This document shows positions 32,798-40,691 of a stretch of 64,000 nt of DNA, in pieces. Every line of letters starts with the position of its first letter. Position 1 is the stretch's first letter. The position numbers and the translations under genes are program-made. The notes under the pieces are model-generated. The model saw nothing but the letters and a program-made list of their open reading frames with translations. It searched no databases and was not told the DNA's origin. The stretch comes from CAURNT01 sp963539215 (GTDB lineage Bacteria; Fusobacteriota; Fusobacteriia; Fusobacteriales; Leptotrichiaceae), in contig CAUTJT010000003.1 in NCBI GenBank assembly GCA_963539215.1, positions 1 through 64,000 on the forward strand, written 5' to 3'.

Positions 32798-32808
32798 TAT
32801 ATAAATGA

Positions 32809-32838
32809 GATTATACGTTTTTGTATAATCTTTTTTTA
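32809..32838 (+). terminator. Terminator after ppaC
   Basis: GATTATAC (32809-32816) and GTATAATC (32823-32830) form an 8-bp stem followed by seven Ts. Confidence 0.8.
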
Positions 32839-32864
32839 TATTAGTAATTTAGTAAATAAAATAA

Positions 32865-32895
32865 CCGATTAGAATATGATTCTAATCGGCTTTAT
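32865..32895. terminator. Terminator after the PTS gene (minus), usable in both directions
   Basis: CCGATTAGAAT (32865-32875) and ATTCTAATCGG (32879-32889) form an 11-bp stem with a 3-base loop. The minus-strand flank reads TTATTTTATTT. It lies 20 bases beyond the PTS stop codon. Confidence 0.7.
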
Positions 32896-32909
32896 AATAT
32901 TTAGTGTCT

Positions 32910-34529
32910 TTATTGTATATTATATTTACTCTTTATTTTACTTTTATAAACATCAGCTTGAGTACCGTATATGGCTTGTATACCATTTCCAGATCTTATA
33001 ACACCTTTTGCATCTAATTCTTTCCATCTATTATCATCAGCAACTTTTGAAGGATCTTTAACTGTAACTCTTAATCTAGTTATACACGCATCTAAATTTT
33101 CTATATTTTCAACACCACCAAGAGCTTTAACTATATTATCAAGTAATTCATCATCATTAGTTTTAGAATTGAAATCTTTTCTTGTATATAGTTTATTTTC
33201 TCCACCTTCTCTACCAGGTGTTGCAAAGTTAAATTTAATTATTAAGAATTTGAATACATAGTAGTATATGATAGCATATACAGGTCCTAATATTAATATC
33301 CAATAATAACTTGTTTTAGCTGGACCTTGCAATAGACCAAAGAATGTAAAGTCTATAATTCCACGTGAGAATGTTATACCTACTGCAACATTTAATACAT
33401 ACATTAACATGTATGAAATACCTTCAAGTATTGCATGAACTACATAAAGTAATGGTGCAACAAATAGGAAAGTAAATTCTATTGGCTCTGTAATTCCAGT
33501 TAAGAATGAAGTTAGAGCAGCAGATATTAGTATTCCTTTGATTGCAGCTTTATTTTTATCTTCTGCAGTTCTATACATAGCAAGAGCTGCAGCTGGAAGA
33601 CCAAACATCATAGGTAAGAATCCACCAGTCATAGTTTTAGTTGCAAGTGAACTAAAGTGTGTTATAGAAGGATCTGCAAGTTGAGCAAAGAATATATTTT
33701 GTCCCCCTGCAATCATTTTACCAGCAACTTCTTCATATCCTCCAAGTTGAGTATACCAGAATAATGGATATATTGCATGGTGTAATCCGAATACATTTAG
33801 TAATCTCATTGAAGCACCATAGAAGAATGTTCCAATTGCTCCAGTTGCTGCAAATAATTCTCCTGCCTTAACAATAGCACCAAATACTGATGGCCAAATG
33901 AATGGGAATATAGCAGCTATTGGTATGAAAAATAGTATAGTTATAACTGGAACAAATCTATTACCACTAAAGAATGCAAGATAATCAGGCAATTGTTTAT
34001 CTGAATATTTATTAGTTATCCAAGATGATACTAGTCCTGTTATAATACCACCAAATACTCCTGTTTGAAGAGTGAATATTCCAAGTTCTCTAGTATATAA
34101 AGCAGCAACTCCACGAGCATTAGCTTCACTTAATCCAGACTTAACTAAAGCATCAAATGATACAGAATCAGGTGTTACACCTTGGAAAGTAATTACAGTA
34201 TTAATTACAGTATGAAATAATAAGAAACCTATAACAGCTGATAATGCTGCAGTTTCTTTATTTTTATTTGCCATACCTATAGCAACTCCAACTGCAAATA
34301 GTAGTGGTAAATTAACAAATACAAATGCACCGATATTTGAAAATAAAACCAACAAATGATTTAAAAAAGTACCTTCTTGTAAAAAAGTTAAGTTATAAGT
34401 TTCGATCAATACTTTATTTGTAAATGATCCACCTACACCAAGAAGTATACCAGCCATAGGTAAAACAGCTATTGGAAGCATAAATGATCTACCTATTTTT
34501 TGTAAACTAGCAAAAAATTTACCTTTCAT
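32910..34529 (-). CDS. PTS transporter subunit IICB, glucose/maltose (PtsG/MalX) family
   Basis: A 539-residue phosphotransferase permease. The N-terminal IIC part (1-about 425) has some ten helices and family motifs FGLHHAIYPLFWYTQLGG and GGFLPMMFGLPAAALAMY. TEPIEFTFLFVAP is the conserved GITEPLEF-like substrate motif. The C-terminal IIB domain carries the phosphorylated cysteine C482 in DACITRLRV. No IIA domain is present, so a separate EIIA must serve it. Sugar is probably glucose or an alpha-glucoside. GGAGAT precedes the ATG. It stands alone on the minus strand. Confidence 0.9.
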   Translation of the reverse strand: MKGKFFASLQKIGRSFMLPIAVLPMAGILLGVGGSFTNKVLIETYNLTFLQEGTFLNHLLVLFSNIGAFVFVNLPLLFAVGVAIGMANKNKETAALSAVIGFLLFHTVINTVITFQGVTPDSVSFDALVKSGLSEANARGVAALYTRELGIFTLQTGVFGGIITGLVSSWITNKYSDKQLPDYLAFFSGNRFVPVITILFFIPIAAIFPFIWPSVFGAIVKAGELFAATGAIGTFFYGASMRLLNVFGLHHAIYPLFWYTQLGGYEEVAGKMIAGGQNIFFAQLADPSITHFSSLATKTMTGGFLPMMFGLPAAALAMYRTAEDKNKAAIKGILISAALTSFLTGITEPIEFTFLFVAPLLYVVHAILEGISYMLMYVLNVAVGITFSRGIIDFTFFGLLQGPAKTSYYWILILGPVYAIIYYYVFKFLIIKFNFATPGREGGENKLYTRKDFNSKTNDDELLDNIVKALGGVENIENLDACITRLRVTVKDPSKVADDNRWKELDAKGVIRSGNGIQAIYGTQADVYKSKIKSKYNIQ

Positions 34530-34570
34530 GTTATCTCCTTTTCAATAAAAATTTTTATTTTATTATTAAT

Positions 34571-34598
34571 AGTATAACTCAATTTTTACTTTTTTCAA
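34571..34598 (-). promoter_or_regulatory. Promoter of the PTS gene
   Basis: On the minus strand TTGAAA (34593-34598), 16 bases, TATACT (34571-34576), about 42 bases upstream of the ATG. No cre-like operator or antiterminator hairpin was recognised. Confidence 0.5.
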
Positions 34599-34681
34599 GA
34601 TGGACATAAAATTTAGGGTTATGGTTTAATAAATATTATTGAATATGAAATAATAGTTTAGGTCTATACAATATATTTATA

Positions 34682-34710
34682 TTGACTTTAATATGATTCT
34701 AGAATATAAT
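34682..34710 (+). promoter_or_regulatory. Consensus-like promoter of the patatin-J-protein unit
   Basis: TTGACT (34682-34687), 17 bases, TATAAT (34705-34710), leaving a leader of roughly 115 bases before ATG 34833. The rest of the 303-base divergent spacer (34530-34832) is AT-rich; only a seven-codon frame (ATG 34717) without ribosome site was seen in the leader. Confidence 0.6.
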
Positions 34711-34832
34711 TAAATCATGGTTGAATTAATTGAAAGATAAATGTATTAAAGTATATATTTGATAAAATTTATTTTTATATTATTAAATTTTAAATTGAAA
34801 AAATAATAGATTAATTGGAATGGTGGGTATTT

Positions 34833-35846
34833 ATGAGAATATTAAGTCTTGATGGTGGTGGACTAAGAGGAGTATACACTTTAGAGATATTAAAAAAAAT
34901 TAGAAAAGATTATGGAATAGAGTTTCATAAATATTTTGATATAATAATAGGTACAAGTACAGGATCTATAATAGCAACTATGCTAGCTTTAGGAAAAAAC
35001 CCAGAAGAGATTATGGAACAATATTTAAAAACTTCAAATGAAATTTTTCCTGAAGAAGAAAGAGGTAGAGGACAAGGTGGATTTCTTTCTGCTTCATATA
35101 AAATTTCAAAACTTGAAAGTACTATAAAAGAATATTTAAAAGATTATAGTATAAATGATATTAAAACTAAACTTATTATTCCAAGTGTGAATTTAAGTGA
35201 TGTTAGTATTAGTATATTTAAAAGTTATGAACAAGATAATGATCTTATGTTAGATGAAGCTGTTATTTCATCCTCAGCAGCACCTGGATTTTTTGATCCA
35301 TATGAGGTTGAAGATAAGATGTATATTGATGGTGGAATATTTTCAAATAATCCATCACTGATAGGTTTTTCTGAAGCTTTTAAATTCGGAGTTAGAAATA
35401 TAGATGATATTAAAATATTATCTATAGGTACAGGGTATAATAAAAAACATTTTAGTAAAGAGGAAATAAGTAATCAAAATATAATATCAAGATTTGGAAA
35501 CTTTGGTGGAATGTTATCATTAGGTTTAAATAGATTTTTTGGAACAACTGAAAATGATAAAGGTTTACTTGCAATGGCGTTTCCTTTGTTTAGTGCAACT
35601 ATGAAAACTGCAACTCAAAATGTTGATTATATTTTATCTAATATGTATACAAATAAAAACTATGTTAGACTTAATGAGGAATCAATAGGATTAAAGGTTG
35701 ATACTATACCATATGAATTGGTAAATCAGCTTAATAGTTATACATATGAAGAAGAGTATAAACCTAAACTTGATATTTTCTTTAAAGATGAAAAACTTAA
35801 CAAAAATTGGATGACTTGGATTAAATCTAAGTTTTTTCGGAAGTAA
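34833..35846 (+). CDS. Patatin-like phospholipase
   Basis: Serine lipase/acyl hydrolase of 337 residues with a Ser-Asp dyad. The oxyanion motif is DGGGLRG at 7-13, the nucleophile is S42 in GTSTG, and the aspartate is D166 in YIDGGIFSNNP. The start at ATG 34833 is chosen because it begins with MRILSLDGGG and GGTGGG lies just upstream; ATG 34815 adds six residues. No signal peptide is seen, so it is cytoplasmic or membrane-peripheral. It is followed nine bases later by a membrane J-domain gene. Confidence 0.9.
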   Translation: MRILSLDGGGLRGVYTLEILKKIRKDYGIEFHKYFDIIIGTSTGSIIATMLALGKNPEEIMEQYLKTSNEIFPEEERGRGQGGFLSASYKISKLESTIKEYLKDYSINDIKTKLIIPSVNLSDVSISIFKSYEQDNDLMLDEAVISSSAAPGFFDPYEVEDKMYIDGGIFSNNPSLIGFSEAFKFGVRNIDDIKILSIGTGYNKKHFSKEEISNQNIISRFGNFGGMLSLGLNRFFGTTENDKGLLAMAFPLFSATMKTATQNVDYILSNMYTNKNYVRLNEESIGLKVDTIPYELVNQLNSYTYEEEYKPKLDIFFKDEKLNKNWMTWIKSKFFRK

Positions 35847-35855
35847 GGAGGAATG

Positions 35856-36365
35856 ATGCAAATAATATATTGGATAGTAGCTATTATTATAGCAGCTTTT
35901 TTAGGTAAAGGAAGTAATAATAATATTTTAAGTTTTATATTAAGAGTAATATTTATAGTTTTTTGTCTATCTATAATTGTTGCTTTATCTCCTTTTATAA
36001 TATTTTTAATTATATTATTTTTCATATTTAGAGGTAGATTTATTAAAGTTAATACATCAACATATTATACAAATGAAGATTTTGAAAGATTTAGAAATCA
36101 ATATAATCAGTATAATCAAAATAGGCAGTATGATAATGTATTTACTCAGTCTAATTTTGAAAATGAAGTAGAAAAGGCTTGTTCAGTTTTTGATGTGAAT
36201 AAGGAAGATAGTTTTGAGATTAAGAAAAAAGCAAGGAATAAATTATTAATTAAATGGCATCCTGATCGTTATCAAGATAAAATAGATAAAGAAAAAGCGG
36301 AAGAAAAAATGAATGAAATCAATAATGCGTGGGAAATCATTGAAAGATATCACGGATTAAAATAA
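35856..36365 (+). CDS. Membrane-anchored J-domain (DnaJ-like) protein
   Basis: A 169-residue protein with two or three N-terminal hydrophobic helices (about 1-62), a Q/N/Y-rich linker (NQYNQYNQNRQYDN) and a C-terminal J domain. The HPD motif is at 135-137 in IKWHPDRYQD. It should stimulate DnaK at the membrane face, resembling DjlA-type proteins in outline only. Of two adjacent ATGs (35853, 35856), the second is better spaced from AAGGAGG. Likely co-transcribed with the patatin gene. A long palindromic terminator follows. Confidence 0.8.
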   Translation: MQIIYWIVAIIIAAFLGKGSNNNILSFILRVIFIVFCLSIIVALSPFIIFLIILFFIFRGRFIKVNTSTYYTNEDFERFRNQYNQYNQNRQYDNVFTQSNFENEVEKACSVFDVNKEDSFEIKKKARNKLLIKWHPDRYQDKIDKEKAEEKMNEINNAWEIIERYHGLK

Positions 36366-36400
36366 AAAGCTAGAAGTTTTAAACTTCTAGCTTTATTAAT
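36366..36400. terminator. Bidirectional terminator with 14-bp stem between convergent genes
   Basis: AAAGCTAGAAGTTT (36366-36379) and AAACTTCTAGCTTT (36381-36394) flank a single T. TTATTAATTTTTT follows on the plus strand. The stop codon of the minus-strand peptidase (36379-36381) lies at the centre of this hairpin, and the J-protein stop ends one base before it. Confidence 0.8.
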
Positions 36401-37443
36401 TTTTTAGGTAGAGTAGTTAAAGATCTAGCTCCATTTTTAGTTACTAATAAATCATCTTCTATTCTAACTCCTGCATAACCTGGTATGTATATTCCTGGTT
36501 CAACTGTTATAATCATACCTTCTTCAAGCTTTGATTCTTCTCTCATCGATAGTAGAGGAGTTTCATGTAATTCAAGACCTAAACAATGTCCTAAAGAGTG
36601 ACCAAAATATTTTTCATCTTCACCCATAAAATCTCTAACTATTTTATCAACATCTTTTCCTCTTATTCCTGATTTTAAAGATTGACATCCTAATTCATTT
36701 GCTTTTCTAACAGTTTCATAAATTTCAAACATTCTAGGTTCTATTTCATTTCCTATAAATACTGTTCTTGTTATATCGCTTGCATATCCATCAAGATAAC
36801 AACCATAGTCTATAGTTATAAATTCATTTTTTTCAATTTTTTTATTACTAGCAACTCCATGAGGCATAGCAGATCTTTTACCACTAGCAACTATTGTATC
36901 AAAAGATGTTCCAGCTGCTCCTCTTTTTCTTTGATTATATTCAAGAATTGCAGCAACTTCTATTTCTGTCATTCCAACTTTAATTTCAGGTAAAGTTGCC
37001 ATTAAAGATTCCTCAGATATTTTTATAGCTTTTTCTATTTTAGTTATTTCTTCAGCTGTTTTAATTTGTCTTGCTTTAAGTAAGTTTTGAGATGCTTTTA
37101 TAAGCTCGGTAAAACTAAATTCTTCTTTTAATTGTTCATATTCAGAATATGAAAGTGAAAGATTGTCTATACCAAGTTTTGTTACACCATCTTTTTTTGC
37201 AAGTTCTATAATTAAGTTATGGTTTCTATTATTATCTTCTATAAATTTAAAACCATGAGGTACAACTTGATTTTCAGCTTGCTCTGCATATCTAAAGTCA
37301 GATAAAAAATATTTTCCATTTTTAGTAACAAGTGCTATACCTGTAGTACCAGAAAATCCAGTAAAATATCTTTTGTTGTAGTAATCAGTTAATAATAATC
37401 CATCAATACCAAGATCGTTTAAAATTTTATCTAGTTTATTCAT
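36379..37443 (-). CDS. Xaa-Pro aminopeptidase / proline dipeptidase (M24B family)
   Basis: A 354-residue metallopeptidase with a creatinase-like N-terminal domain (1-about 125) and a pita-bread catalytic domain. Dinuclear metal ligands are visible in DYGCYLDGYASDITRT (two Asp), FGHSLGHCLGLELHETP (His), TVEPGIY (Glu) and VRIEDDLLV (Glu). It cleaves X-Pro bonds in peptides. Whether it is an aminopeptidase or dipeptidase is not settled by sequence. GGAGGT precedes the ATG. Confidence 0.92.
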   Translation of the reverse strand: MNKLDKILNDLGIDGLLLTDYYNKRYFTGFSGTTGIALVTKNGKYFLSDFRYAEQAENQVVPHGFKFIEDNNRNHNLIIELAKKDGVTKLGIDNLSLSYSEYEQLKEEFSFTELIKASQNLLKARQIKTAEEITKIEKAIKISEESLMATLPEIKVGMTEIEVAAILEYNQRKRGAAGTSFDTIVASGKRSAMPHGVASNKKIEKNEFITIDYGCYLDGYASDITRTVFIGNEIEPRMFEIYETVRKANELGCQSLKSGIRGKDVDKIVRDFMGEDEKYFGHSLGHCLGLELHETPLLSMREESKLEEGMIITVEPGIYIPGYAGVRIEDDLLVTKNGARSLTTLPKKLIKLEV

Positions 37444-37474
37444 GTATTAAACCTCCATCTTTCTATTTGAGTAT

Positions 37475-37503
37475 ATTATACATCATTTATAAAAAAAAGT
37501 GAA
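37475..37503 (-). promoter_or_regulatory. Promoter of the M24 peptidase gene
   Basis: On the minus strand TTCACT (37498-37503), 17 bases, TATAAT (37475-37480). The -35 element abuts the terminator of the psu operon. Confidence 0.5.
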
Positions 37504-37538
37504 TAAAAAAGGAATTATACCGTTTGGTACAATTCCTT
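37503..37538 (-). terminator. Terminator of the psuK-psuG-membrane protein operon
   Basis: AAGGAATT with TACC (37509-37521) pairs with GGTA and AATTCCTT (37526-37538), with one mismatch. On the minus strand a six-T run follows. Confidence 0.7.
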
Positions 37539-37542
37539 AATT

Positions 37543-37908
37543 CTATAAATACAATAATATTGTAAATATAGATGTGAAAATAAAATATATTGTTAGTAAA
37601 GTTCTATAAATAGGTAAAAAATTATCGTTTATTTTTATTCTACCTATTATAAATACGTTATTAATAAAAATATAAAAAATATTTGCAAATACATTATTTT
37701 CTAAAATTACCAATATTGTTGGTGCTATATTTTGTATTGAATTACTAAACATATAAGCTGTAGTTGATATTATTTCAAAAATTAATATTGGTATTATTAA
37801 ATTATTTAAAATATCAAAAGGTTTCTTAAAATTAAAGAATACACTTACAGATACGTATAATTTTGTAAACGCTATTAAGATATTAATTAGTGTCAAAAAT
37901 ATTAACAT
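37543..37908 (-). CDS. Small four-helix membrane protein of the pseudouridine operon
   Basis: A 121-residue hydrophobic protein with about four membrane helices and few charged residues. No family is recognised. Its ATG lies one base after the psuG stop and uses an AGGA inside the end of psuG, so it is translationally coupled. Context suggests a role in pseudouridine metabolism, perhaps membrane passage of the nucleoside, but the protein is shorter than known nucleoside transporters. That role is inference. Confidence 0.65.
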   Translation of the reverse strand: MLIFLTLINILIAFTKLYVSVSVFFNFKKPFDILNNLIIPILIFEIISTTAYMFSNSIQNIAPTILVILENNVFANIFYIFINNVFIIGRIKINDNFLPIYRTLLTIYFIFTSIFTILLYL

Positions 37909-37909
37909 A

Positions 37910-38827
37910 TTATCCTAATTTAGTTAAATCCTTTGCAATTTCTGAAGCTAGTCTAACATTATTAAACACAAGTTGTATATTTGCTTCAAGCGATTTACCA
38001 GCAGTTATAGTCTTAACTTTATCAAGTAAGAATGGAGTAGTGTCCTTACCTTTAATTCCTTTTTGATCAGCTTCAGCTATTGCATCATTAATTGCGTTAT
38101 TAATTGTATCAAAGTCCATTGCATGTTCTTCAGGAATAGGATTAGCTATAACTACACCACCATTTAAACCTAAATCCCATTTAGTTTTTAGAATTTCAGC
38201 AAATTCTTTAGGAGTATCAATAGCATAATCTAAATTGAAACCACTTTTTCTTGTATAGAATGCAGGTAATTCTTTTGTTTTATAACCAAGTACTGGTACA
38301 CCTTTAGTTTCTAAATATTCAAGAGTTAATTTAAGGTCTAATATAGATTTAGCACCTGCACAAACTACAGCAACATTAGTTTGTCCTAATTCTTCTAAAT
38401 CTGCAGATATATCCATAGTAGTTTCTGCGTGTCTATGAACACCACCTATACCACCTGTTGCAAATACTTTTATACCAGCAAGAGATGCAATTAACATAGT
38501 TGTTGCAACAGTAGTTGCTCCATTTAATTTATTAGCTGTTATATAAGCTAAATCACGTCTACTAACTTTTGGAACACTTAAACCTTCTTTACCTAATAAT
38601 TCGATTTCTTCTTCAGTTAAACCAACTTTTAATTTACCTTTAATAATTCCTATAGTTGCTGGTACAACACCACATTCTCTAGCTAATCTTTCAACTTCTA
38701 AAGCAGTTTCAACATTTTTAGGGTATGGCATACCGTGAGAGATTATAGTTGATTCTAAAGCAATAACAGGTTTATTTTGAGATAATGCTTCTTGTACGAT
38801 TGGATTGATTTCTAAATATTGTTTCAT
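37910..38827 (-). CDS. psuG: Pseudouridine-5'-phosphate glycosidase
   Basis: Splits the C-glycosidic bond of pseudouridine 5'-phosphate, giving uracil and ribose 5-phosphate. At 305 residues it is full length. Recognisable blocks are NKPVIALESTIISHGMPYP (about 18-36), TVATTMLIASLAGIKVFATG (about 105-124), GGVHRHAETTMDISADL and CAGAKSILDL. GGAGG precedes the ATG. It lies eight bases downstream of the matching kinase psuK; together they recycle pseudouridine from RNA turnover. Confidence 0.95.
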   Translation of the reverse strand: MKQYLEINPIVQEALSQNKPVIALESTIISHGMPYPKNVETALEVERLARECGVVPATIGIIKGKLKVGLTEEEIELLGKEGLSVPKVSRRDLAYITANKLNGATTVATTMLIASLAGIKVFATGGIGGVHRHAETTMDISADLEELGQTNVAVVCAGAKSILDLKLTLEYLETKGVPVLGYKTKELPAFYTRKSGFNLDYAIDTPKEFAEILKTKWDLGLNGGVVIANPIPEEHAMDFDTINNAINDAIAEADQKGIKGKDTTPFLLDKVKTITAGKSLEANIQLVFNNVRLASEIAKDLTKLG

Positions 38828-38835
38828 TTTTCCTC

Positions 38836-39756
38836 CTAAAATTCTATATTAAAATACTTTTTCATAGTATCATTTAAAATATTTTTGTTTAAACCTTTGA
38901 AACAAGTTCCAAGATTTGTAACATTTAGTATAGACATGCTAAGTGCACATCTTGCCATTTTCTCTATATTAAAATTATTATATAAAGAAAAAGCAACTCC
39001 TGCTGCAAATGAATCACCTGCACCAGTAATATCTACAGCTGATATTTTAGGATTAGATATAGTTTCATTTTTATCCTTATTCATATAGAAAATACCTTCA
39101 CTTCCAAGTGTTATAAATACATTAACAACACCTTTGTCTAAAAGTATTTCAGCTGATTTTTTTAAATCTTCAGTACTTTTAATTTCAATATCAGTAATGA
39201 CTTCTATTTCTAATTTATTAGCTTTAATAGTGTGGAAATTACCTAAAAATTCCTTTATTTTTATAGCTTTTTTAGTAGAAACTAGGTCAATAACTGTTTT
39301 TTTGTGCGTACTTGAAAGATATTCTAAAACATCTTTATTTAGATTTGTATCTAAAACAAGTATGTCTGATTTTGAAATCAAATCTTCCTTAGTAGAAATG
39401 AAATCTTTATTAAATTTTTCTAATATATCCATAGCTGCAATTGCTACAACCATTTCATTTTCCTCGTTTAATACCGATAAATATGTTGAAAGTTGAGTGT
39501 TTTCAATTTTCATAGCATCACCCATATCACAACCAACATTATTCATGTATTCTACTAATTCCTTAGAAAAATTATCATCACCTATAGGTGAAATTAATTT
39601 TGGTTTTGTATCTAACCTTGCAAGATTTTCAGCTATATTTCTTCCTACTCCTCCAAAACCTTTTTGTATAATACCAGGATTAGAGTCATATAGATTAAGT
39701 TTAGTTTGAGAAAAACCTTGTATGTCGATATTGGAACCACCAACTACACAAATCAT
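38836..39756 (-). CDS. psuK: Pseudouridine kinase (PfkB family)
   Basis: A 306-residue ribokinase-family enzyme that phosphorylates pseudouridine. The N-terminal signature GGSNIDIQGF and GFGGVGRNIAENLARL, and the C-terminal PfkB signature DITGAGDSFAAGVAFSL with catalytic Asp, are present. Unlike some homologues it has no N-terminal helix-turn-helix domain. Specificity is inferred from adjacency to psuG. GAGGTG precedes the ATG. Confidence 0.9.
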   Translation of the reverse strand: MICVVGGSNIDIQGFSQTKLNLYDSNPGIIQKGFGGVGRNIAENLARLDTKPKLISPIGDDNFSKELVEYMNNVGCDMGDAMKIENTQLSTYLSVLNEENEMVVAIAAMDILEKFNKDFISTKEDLISKSDILVLDTNLNKDVLEYLSSTHKKTVIDLVSTKKAIKIKEFLGNFHTIKANKLEIEVITDIEIKSTEDLKKSAEILLDKGVVNVFITLGSEGIFYMNKDKNETISNPKISAVDITGAGDSFAAGVAFSLYNNFNIEKMARCALSMSILNVTNLGTCFKGLNKNILNDTMKKYFNIEF

Positions 39757-39784
39757 AAACCACCTCGTTTAAATCTATACAAAG

Positions 39785-39813
39785 ATATTATCACAGAGAA
39801 ACTTTAAAGTCAA
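39785..39813 (-). promoter_or_regulatory. Promoter of the psuK-psuG operon
   Basis: On the minus strand TTGACT (39808-39813), 17 bases, TAATAT (39785-39790), 28 bases upstream of psuK. Confidence 0.6.
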
Positions 39814-39994
39814 TTGATAAATATAGGTATATAATTGAATAATGTAAAAAAAATAATGTATTAATTTTAGTGAAAAATGATAAAAAACTTTTTATTAATA
39901 GGATTTTATTAAAAATAATTCATGAAAGTATGATTGAAAGAATTATTGCGATATAAATTAGTACAGAGCCGTTAAATATATACACTAGAATCTA

Positions 39995-40023
39995 TTGAAG
40001 TAGTTTTTGAAATATGTTAAAAT
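39995..40023 (+). promoter_or_regulatory. Promoter of the O-methyltransferase to xseA run
   Basis: TTGAAG (39995-40000), 17 bases, TAAAAT (40018-40023), 24 bases before the ATG at 40048. Between the two divergent promoters an 8-base inverted repeat AATAATTC/GAATTATT (39914-39947) has no clear role. Confidence 0.55.
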
Positions 40024-40047
40024 AATAATACGATTGAGAGGTAAAAA

Positions 40048-40683
40048 ATGATAGAAAATTTTTTAAATTCTACTAAATTTGTTCAAAATTTAGTTAATTT
40101 TAACAATGAAGAAATTTTAAAATTAGAAAAAAAATCTATAGAAGAAAATGTACCTATAATCACAAGGGATGTTTTAAAATTTATGGTATTTATGGCAAAT
40201 AGTATAAATGCTAAAAATATACTTGAAATTGGAACAGCTGTTGGTTATTCTGGGATATTTTTGGCAAATATTGCAAAAAGCAATGAAGGGAAATTAACAA
40301 CTATTGAAATCGATGATGATAGATATGAAAAATCTAAACTAAATTTTGAAAAGTTTAAATTGGAGAAATATGTTAATTCAATTAAAGGAGATGCTGTTGT
40401 TGAACTTCCTAAACTTAATGGGAATAAATATGATTTTATATTTATAGATGCATCTAAATCTAAGTATAAAGAATTTTTTGAATATTCGTATAACATGTTA
40501 AATGATGGTGGTATAATTTTTATAGATAATATAATGTTTAGAGGTTATGTTGCTGAAAGTGATACACCTAAAAGATATAAAACTATAATAAATAATTTGA
40601 AAAACTTTATAAGCTATTTAAATGATAATACAGATTTTGTATTACTTCCTTATGGAGATGGAGTAGGATTAGTAAGAAAATAG
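40048..40683 (+). CDS. SAM-dependent O-methyltransferase (TrmR/YrrM-like)
   Basis: A class I methyltransferase of 211 residues in the catechol-O-methyltransferase-like family. SAM motif ILEIGTAVGYSGIFLA lies near 57-72, TTIEIDDDRYE near 88, and FIFIDASKSKYKEFFE near 130 carries the metal-site aspartate. The branch with TrmR (5-hydroxyuridine-34 tRNA methyltransferase, YrrM) is the closest in size and motif. The tRNA role is inferred. GAGAGG precedes the ATG. Confidence 0.8.
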   Translation: MIENFLNSTKFVQNLVNFNNEEILKLEKKSIEENVPIITRDVLKFMVFMANSINAKNILEIGTAVGYSGIFLANIAKSNEGKLTTIEIDDDRYEKSKLNFEKFKLEKYVNSIKGDAVVELPKLNGNKYDFIFIDASKSKYKEFFEYSYNMLNDGGIIFIDNIMFRGYVAESDTPKRYKTIINNLKNFISYLNDNTDFVLLPYGDGVGLVRK

Positions 40684-40691
40684 GAGGGAAA

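Noticed and set aside
34717..34740. Seven-codon leader frame upstream of the patatin gene
   Set aside because: No ribosome site and no codon pattern suggesting attenuation.
34833..35846. CBASS-type anti-phage system based on the patatin effector
   Set aside because: No CD-NTase cyclase, Cap2/Cap3 or HORMA genes are adjacent; the partner is a J-domain protein.
39914..39947. 8-base inverted repeat between psuK and the O-methyltransferase promoters
   Set aside because: Short AT-rich arms and large spacing are expected by chance at this composition.
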